64,000 bases of DNA. Origin: Laccaria trichodermophora. Lineage: Eukaryota; Basidiomycota; Agaricomycetes; Agaricales; Hydnangiaceae. The position numbers were made by a program, and so were the translations under genes. The stretch is from the NCBI GenBank assembly GCA_018417955.1, contig JACTVC010000017.1, positions 62,001-126,000 on the forward strand, written 5' to 3'. Shown in pieces: positions 59,788-64,000 of this stretch. Numbering within the stretch: position 1 is the stretch's first letter; every line of letters starts with the position of its first letter. Under the pieces are notes generated by a model. That model saw only the letters and a list, made by a program, of their open reading frames with translations, did not search any database and was not told the origin of the DNA.

Positions 59788-61611
59788 CACGATATATTAG
59801 TCCTGTTTTCTTCGCGCCCCAAAAACCGTGTCAGGAAATGTTTATGTAATCTTCGGACTTTGAAACCCTTGCGCGTCAACAACACGTCAACAACTGCGCG
59901 CTCCCTCTTAGCTTTTTACGTGTTTACAGCACTACCGTCCTCCCTTCCTATCCAATTTCAAATCTTTTTTATTCGAAACATCAATTATTATGGAAAACAA
60001 CTTCAGAAATGTCCAAACTTACAAGATAACGCCCTGGTTGAGGTTCCGGAAGCCATTATATCGCACGTTTTCTGCCGCCTACCTCGAATTCCCTCCTTCT
60101 TTCACATCCGAGTGAGCTAGGGGAACCGCCATCTCCCAAGCTGTTGTCGCCTCTTCTCGCCTCTCCTTTCAATGAGCTTTGTTGTCCAAGTGGATCCTCG
60201 AGTCAACCACGACTGATACAAACTCCACAAGACGAAGCGCAAAAGCTCACATCGAAATTTGATTGGATGGAGCAACCGCTCAGGGACTCTGGCTTTGACT
60301 CTGTTGGTGAGCTTCTGAAGGTTCTGTTCTACAACTTGAGCCACGTCCCTGGACAGCCTGATCCAAGAGGATGCGAAGTCTGTTGCTTGGTTTCTACAAG
60401 GGCGGAACAAGGTCAAAATTTCGGACATCATAACTCTTGTTGATAAGCACAAGCACAGCACGAAGTGTGCCTTCACCAAGCTTACCACATGCTTCAGAAC
60501 GTCATGTTCTATTCTCACCATCAGTCTCTCCTGTTGACATCTTTTACGCGCGTCCTTCTTTATTGAATCTCGTCGCTAATCATGTTCATTGTGAGATCTC
60601 CGAGCTTTGACAAACAGACGGCGTCCAATGAATACTGTCAATCTCGTTACCTGGGAAGCCTTGGGTTGAAAGTTTAGTATTGCTGCGCTCATGGAGAAAT
60701 ACAAAAGCCGTGCACCTGTTGCTTGGCATCTCACGGAATGCATGGCTGCCTCTCGCAAGAATGGCGTTGTGGTGGTAAAGAAGCAACGGCCACATCTGAT
60801 TGTATGTATTTTAATGGAGTCGAATATCTCGACCTCGCTTACCGGCTCTCTGTGATCTCTCTCCATTCCTCGTCGCACAGATTCTCCGGATCCACACATA
60901 TGACCTGCCACCTAACGGATTCCAAGATCTCTCGCACCAAATAAACTCCAACCTTTTGCGCGTTGCTGAGAGATTCATGGCAATAAAGAATGCAGATATG
61001 TTGAGTTGCGAAATTTCGTTCACCTAGAACGTTGTTAACGAGAGAACGTGTACAAAGAAGGGAAACAAATGATATTGCTGGCTAGTCTCTTTGTTGGTGT
61101 GATGACGACGCCAATTGGCCTTGAACGGGTGGGTAGATTGGCGGGATATGACTCGGGGTGTTGGTTGTACTCTGACTTGAAGCACGAGACATGGAATAGA
61201 AAAGGCTGCCCACTTCCCATCTCCAGTTGCAGTGCAGCAGAGAATATCTTGTCCATCAAGGATAGCTGAAACGAGGTTGAGCTGAACTGTATGCAGCCCG
61301 CTCGTCCACAGTGGTATGACCTTTTTGACAATGGTGAGTTGATGGTTTGTACTAGCCCTAGAGGGTCCTGCCAGCGGGGTTTGGCCATACTTTCATGTTC
61401 ATAATGCTTTGGAAGTAATTCAAAAAGACAAAAAGTCAGTGTTCAGGATGCATAAAGGGAAGAATGTATTCAAAACGCGTCAGGGCATGAAGGGAGCAAA
61501 CCAATATCGACGCGACGGGGGTCGGACCGCGATTTCAGAGTCCGAAGATTACATAAACATTTCCTGACACGGTTTTTGGGGCGCGACAAACAACAGACTT
61601 CATATATCGTG
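59788..61611. mobile_element. Decayed element with long terminal inverted repeats around a DUF6589-like remnant
   Basis: A block starting CGCGCCCCAAAAACCGTG (59813 onward, about 47 bp) recurs in perfect inverted form ending near 61585. Weaker pairing extends outward to CACGATATAT (59788) and ATATATCGTG (61611). The TIRs are therefore about 75 bp and enclose about 1.8 kb. No target duplication could be fixed. The enclosed gene remnant is listed separately. Confidence 0.75.
60140..60810 (+). pseudogene. Frameshifted remnant of a DUF6589-type gene
   Basis: Three fragments match, from memory, the large basidiomycete proteins with DUF6589. First, FDWMEQPLRDSGFDSVGELLKVLFYN ends in DPR. Then, after a frame change near 60365-60372, comes AKSVAWFLQGRNKVKISDIITLVDKH (to about 60465). 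Finally, in yet another frame, comes EKYKSRAPVAWHLTECMAASRKNGVVVVKKQRPH (about 60693-60800). Between them DIFYARPSL-like sequence (about 60537-60575) is interrupted by stops. The middle and C-terminal parts of a normal protein are missing. The family match was not tested by search. Confidence 0.55.
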
Positions 61612-61622
61612 AACCAAGGTAC

Positions 61623-62132
61623 GACTTCACATATATCACTTCAGGCAGCGACGGATATGAAGGGCCACATAGGTGTAAACATAGGCACTAAAAACTAGAG
61701 AATAGACAAAATCCAGTGTTCCCCTAACATATTTGCTCTCATTTTCTAAGTTTGGTGATGGAATTGTGTATCCAACATATGCATAAAACAAACTTACAAT
61801 AAAAAAAAGGATCAGATACAAAAAATGATTGAATAAATATGATCTAAATTCATATTTAGAATTTGCTGAACTTCCTGGGCCAAGATTTTGGCGTATTCTA
61901 AATATGAGCTCAGATCATATTTAATTGTTCATTTTTTGGATCTGATCCCTTTTTTTATTGTAAGTTTGTTTTATGCATATGATGGATGTACAATTCCATC
62001 ACCAAACTTAGAAATTGGGAGTAAATATACCAGGACGAAAGGGATTTTAGCGTATTCCACAGTTTTGAGAGCATATGTTTATACATATGTAGCCCTACAT
62101 ATTCGTCGCTGTCTCAAGTGTATCGAAGTCTG
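61623..62132. mobile_element. Foldback MITE of about 510 bp
   Basis: Left arm (about 61623-61862) and right arm (about 61890-62132) pair over most of their length. CAGCGACGGATATGAAGGGC matches, inverted, the right-arm sequence around 62098-62118, and GTAAGTTTGTTTTATGCATA in the right arm matches the left arm. Identity is about 80 percent by eye. The mirrored hydrophobic ORFs are a product of the palindrome, not genes. Confidence 0.7.
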
Positions 62133-63122
62133 TCTAGGAGAGACTAACGATATATCACCTGATACTGTTTGGCTTGTTTGTTGGCTTCTTCTTCTCCCGC
62201 ACGAAGCGCCTGGCAAGCGCCTTAACAACTTTTCCTCCGTCTCGGGGCGCCCTACTGTGACACATTGACTCTTGCGCTCACGGCGTACTTGGATCCACAG
62301 CACTTCAAGTGTGCGGCAGTGCGCACTTGCACCTGGTGACCCTCACATATCGGGTCAACGATCATCGAAATGGAATGGAGTTACGAGTACCATAGGGCGT
62401 GGAGTGGAATGGAGTGGATTCAGATCTCCGTCTTTAGCAGTATGATTACTCACTCGCGCTGATCTCGATTGCGTCCTCTTCAGAAACACACTCCCGCTTT
62501 TGAAGAGATCATCCATGATAAGAAATGTCATTCAGTCGAATAACGCTATTAGTTGTACTATATACATAGTACTCAGATATACTCGGGGTCATAACGCAGA
62601 AACAAACACGAGTAAGTAGATAATGATAAGTGGACTCCAAAGCATTACGATCAACGAAGGAACGAAAGCGGAACAAAGTAAACCGGCTTGTACTCGACAA
62701 GGCCGATAAATGTGATAATGGAAAAGCAAGTGGCATGGCTGGCCGACTGGGGCCTGGAGGCTCGTACTCGTGACAAGCTGAATCGTGCTATGTATGATAA
62801 TTGTGAGGGTGTGGGTGCCAATGACGATGTCGATGATAATGATGTGATAGATGCTGATTAGATGCGTGGATATATATGCTGGGGTGCACCGATTGACGGT
62901 GCGGGTATGGTTGTGTGGGCGTGGTGATGCAAACGTGGGTGGTGGTGCGTGAACATGAGTGGTGATGGGTGGTGATTGAGCGTGAGTGTTGGTGCCATGA
63001 GCGTGAATTAGTGAAACGAGATAGTTGGTGATGCGTGAAAAGGGTTGGTTCATGAATGGTGCGTGGTTCTCCGCGTTGCATGTGTGCGGATGGTGTCGTG
63101 ACGGTGTAAGCAGCCTGACGGC
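62133..63122. other. Spacer with GTG/ATG-rich strand-skewed tract
   Basis: No gene. From about 62790 to 63065 the plus strand is rich in GGTG, GTGATG and GCGTG words and poor in C; the complement would read as His/Thr-rich low complexity. It lies just beyond the 3' end of the MYND gene. Confidence 0.4.
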
Positions 63123-64000
63123 TCATCCATAATACACCCTAAATTTGGCAATGAGTACTATTTCCCCGAGAAATCTAATAAAGAACTCACCCCCTGGACG
63201 TCGTCGAAATTGGCTTAAAGTCCATTCTCCCACTCTCGACGAAGTGCGCAAGGACACTGGCCCAATCCTCCCTTGTATCCCAAGTGATCTTCGCAGGTGG
63301 GTCAACCTCGACGGGCATGACCTGGGAGACACCGCCGCATTGGATGATGACGACGAGAGTACCGATTCCCCCGCTATGTCTGCATCGCTCCTCGCGTCGC
63401 TGGATGTCGGCAATGACGAGTGGGTCACGGATGTACGTCCTCGGTACGATGTGAGTCGAGGCTATTGAAAAGCTAATTGACTCCGCGTTAGCATGATGAG
63501 AAAGTGAATTCAAAGACGGAAACGTACCGACGATGGGACTCGACGTGGTTATGGTAATTCAAGTCGATGAGCAACGCGTTCTGCCTAACATTGGCCGGAA
63601 TGCGTTTGAGTTGCAGAGCCTGGAAGCCAGCCCAGCCCAACAAAGACGTATGCGCAGAGGTGAACTTGCGGAGGTTCTTCGCGAGGTGCTCGTCTGCAGC
63701 TGGGGAGGATCCGGCGGTGAGGGCCACCTTGGAAACCTGTGACGCCGTGTGCTGGCAAATGGCTTTGTGGCCGGGCCAGTGTTCACGTTGGCAGTCTTGT
63801 GACTAGAGAGACGTAATCAGAGGTGGTGGTTTCCATAGTGTTGGCGGTACTCACGCAATATTGGGTCGTCATCTGGGAGGAAATCACGTTCATGTTAGAA
63901 GTTGCGAGGGAAGGATGTGAGAGGGACATACGCATCCACCGCACAAACGGAACTTGAGAGATGGCGTTTCGGGTGTGTGGCATTGGTCGCAGATACGGTA
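63123..64000 (-). CDS. MYND-type zinc-finger protein, 5' end beyond the window
   Basis: The right edge encodes the start of a MYND finger: CDQCHTPETPSLKFRLCGGC, then across intron about 63930-63872 MTTQYC, then across about 63853-63802 SQDCQREHWPGHKAIC. This is the C-x2-C..C-x2-C..H-x3-C pattern used for protein-protein contacts, often in chromatin regulators. The C-terminal part (HLAKNLRKFTSAHTSLLGWAGFQAL, PRTYIRDPLV, DFKPISTTSRG) matches a common Agaricomycete MYND family whose partner is unknown. Another intron (about 63528-63476) splices in frame when the AATTAG acceptor is used. A last intron leads to GVYYG and the stop at 63125-63123. No stop inside the model; the N-terminus is missing from the window. 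Confidence 0.82.

Noticed and set aside
61636..62268. Two similar hydrophobic ORFs on opposite strands
   Set aside because: They are the two arms of the foldback MITE read in each direction, not membrane proteins.
63145..63468. Plus-strand ORF opposite the MYND gene
   Set aside because: The minus strand carries the MYND finger, splice sites and family words; this is its shadow.

Overview
This window reads as nuclear DNA of a mushroom-forming basidiomycete (Agaricomycetes). Genes are cut by many short introns, mostly 50-70 nt with GT..AG ends. The recognisable families are typical of that class: a KDZ transposase with a Ulp1-like protease tail, an Agaricomycete seven-helix membrane protein, a fungal GH24 lysozyme, a Mep ammonium transporter, and proteins carrying the FxGASN-GGxF motif. 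No tRNA, rRNA, CRISPR array or bacterial operon was seen.

The left third is a transposon landscape. A KDZ transposase gene (1027-5489) and a convergent companion (5537-6281) come first, followed by decayed repeats and a broken RNase-HI-N-like gene. The centrepiece is 10005-21264. There, one host gene of unknown function has been hit twice by the same 3,739-bp foldback element (10928-14666 and 16491-20229, each the reverse complement of the other). The middle exons of the gene now lie inverted between the two copies. The 9-bp target duplications are swapped between the copies, as expected for recombination between inverted repeats. The reading frame and splice sites can be followed across all three pieces. 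The gene is dead as it stands, and it also carries two in-frame TGA codons.

The middle (21-32 kb) holds a TIR element, a ten-exon ALDH3-type aldehyde dehydrogenase, a secreted GH24 lysozyme with an Asp-rich linker, about 4 kb of apparently empty sequence, and a GGxF-motif protein. Just downstream lies a hAT transposon (32754-37483) with 8-bp target duplication, TIRs, BED finger and hATC domain, apparently intact. It is nested in an older MITE with TA duplication.

The right part is more gene-like. It has a predicted pseudokinase-transmembrane-coiled-coil fusion (38607-41072, minus), a large Ser/Thr/Pro-rich coiled-coil protein (44073-50491), a Mep1/3-type ammonium transporter with Glu at the first twin-His position (51208-53108, minus) and a seven-helix membrane protein (54229-55655, minus). 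It ends with a decayed DUF6589-like gene between terminal inverted repeats (59788-61611), a small foldback MITE, and a MYND-finger gene running off the right edge. Gene models were spliced by eye and family names come from remembered consensus, so exon edges are approximate unless a splice test is described.
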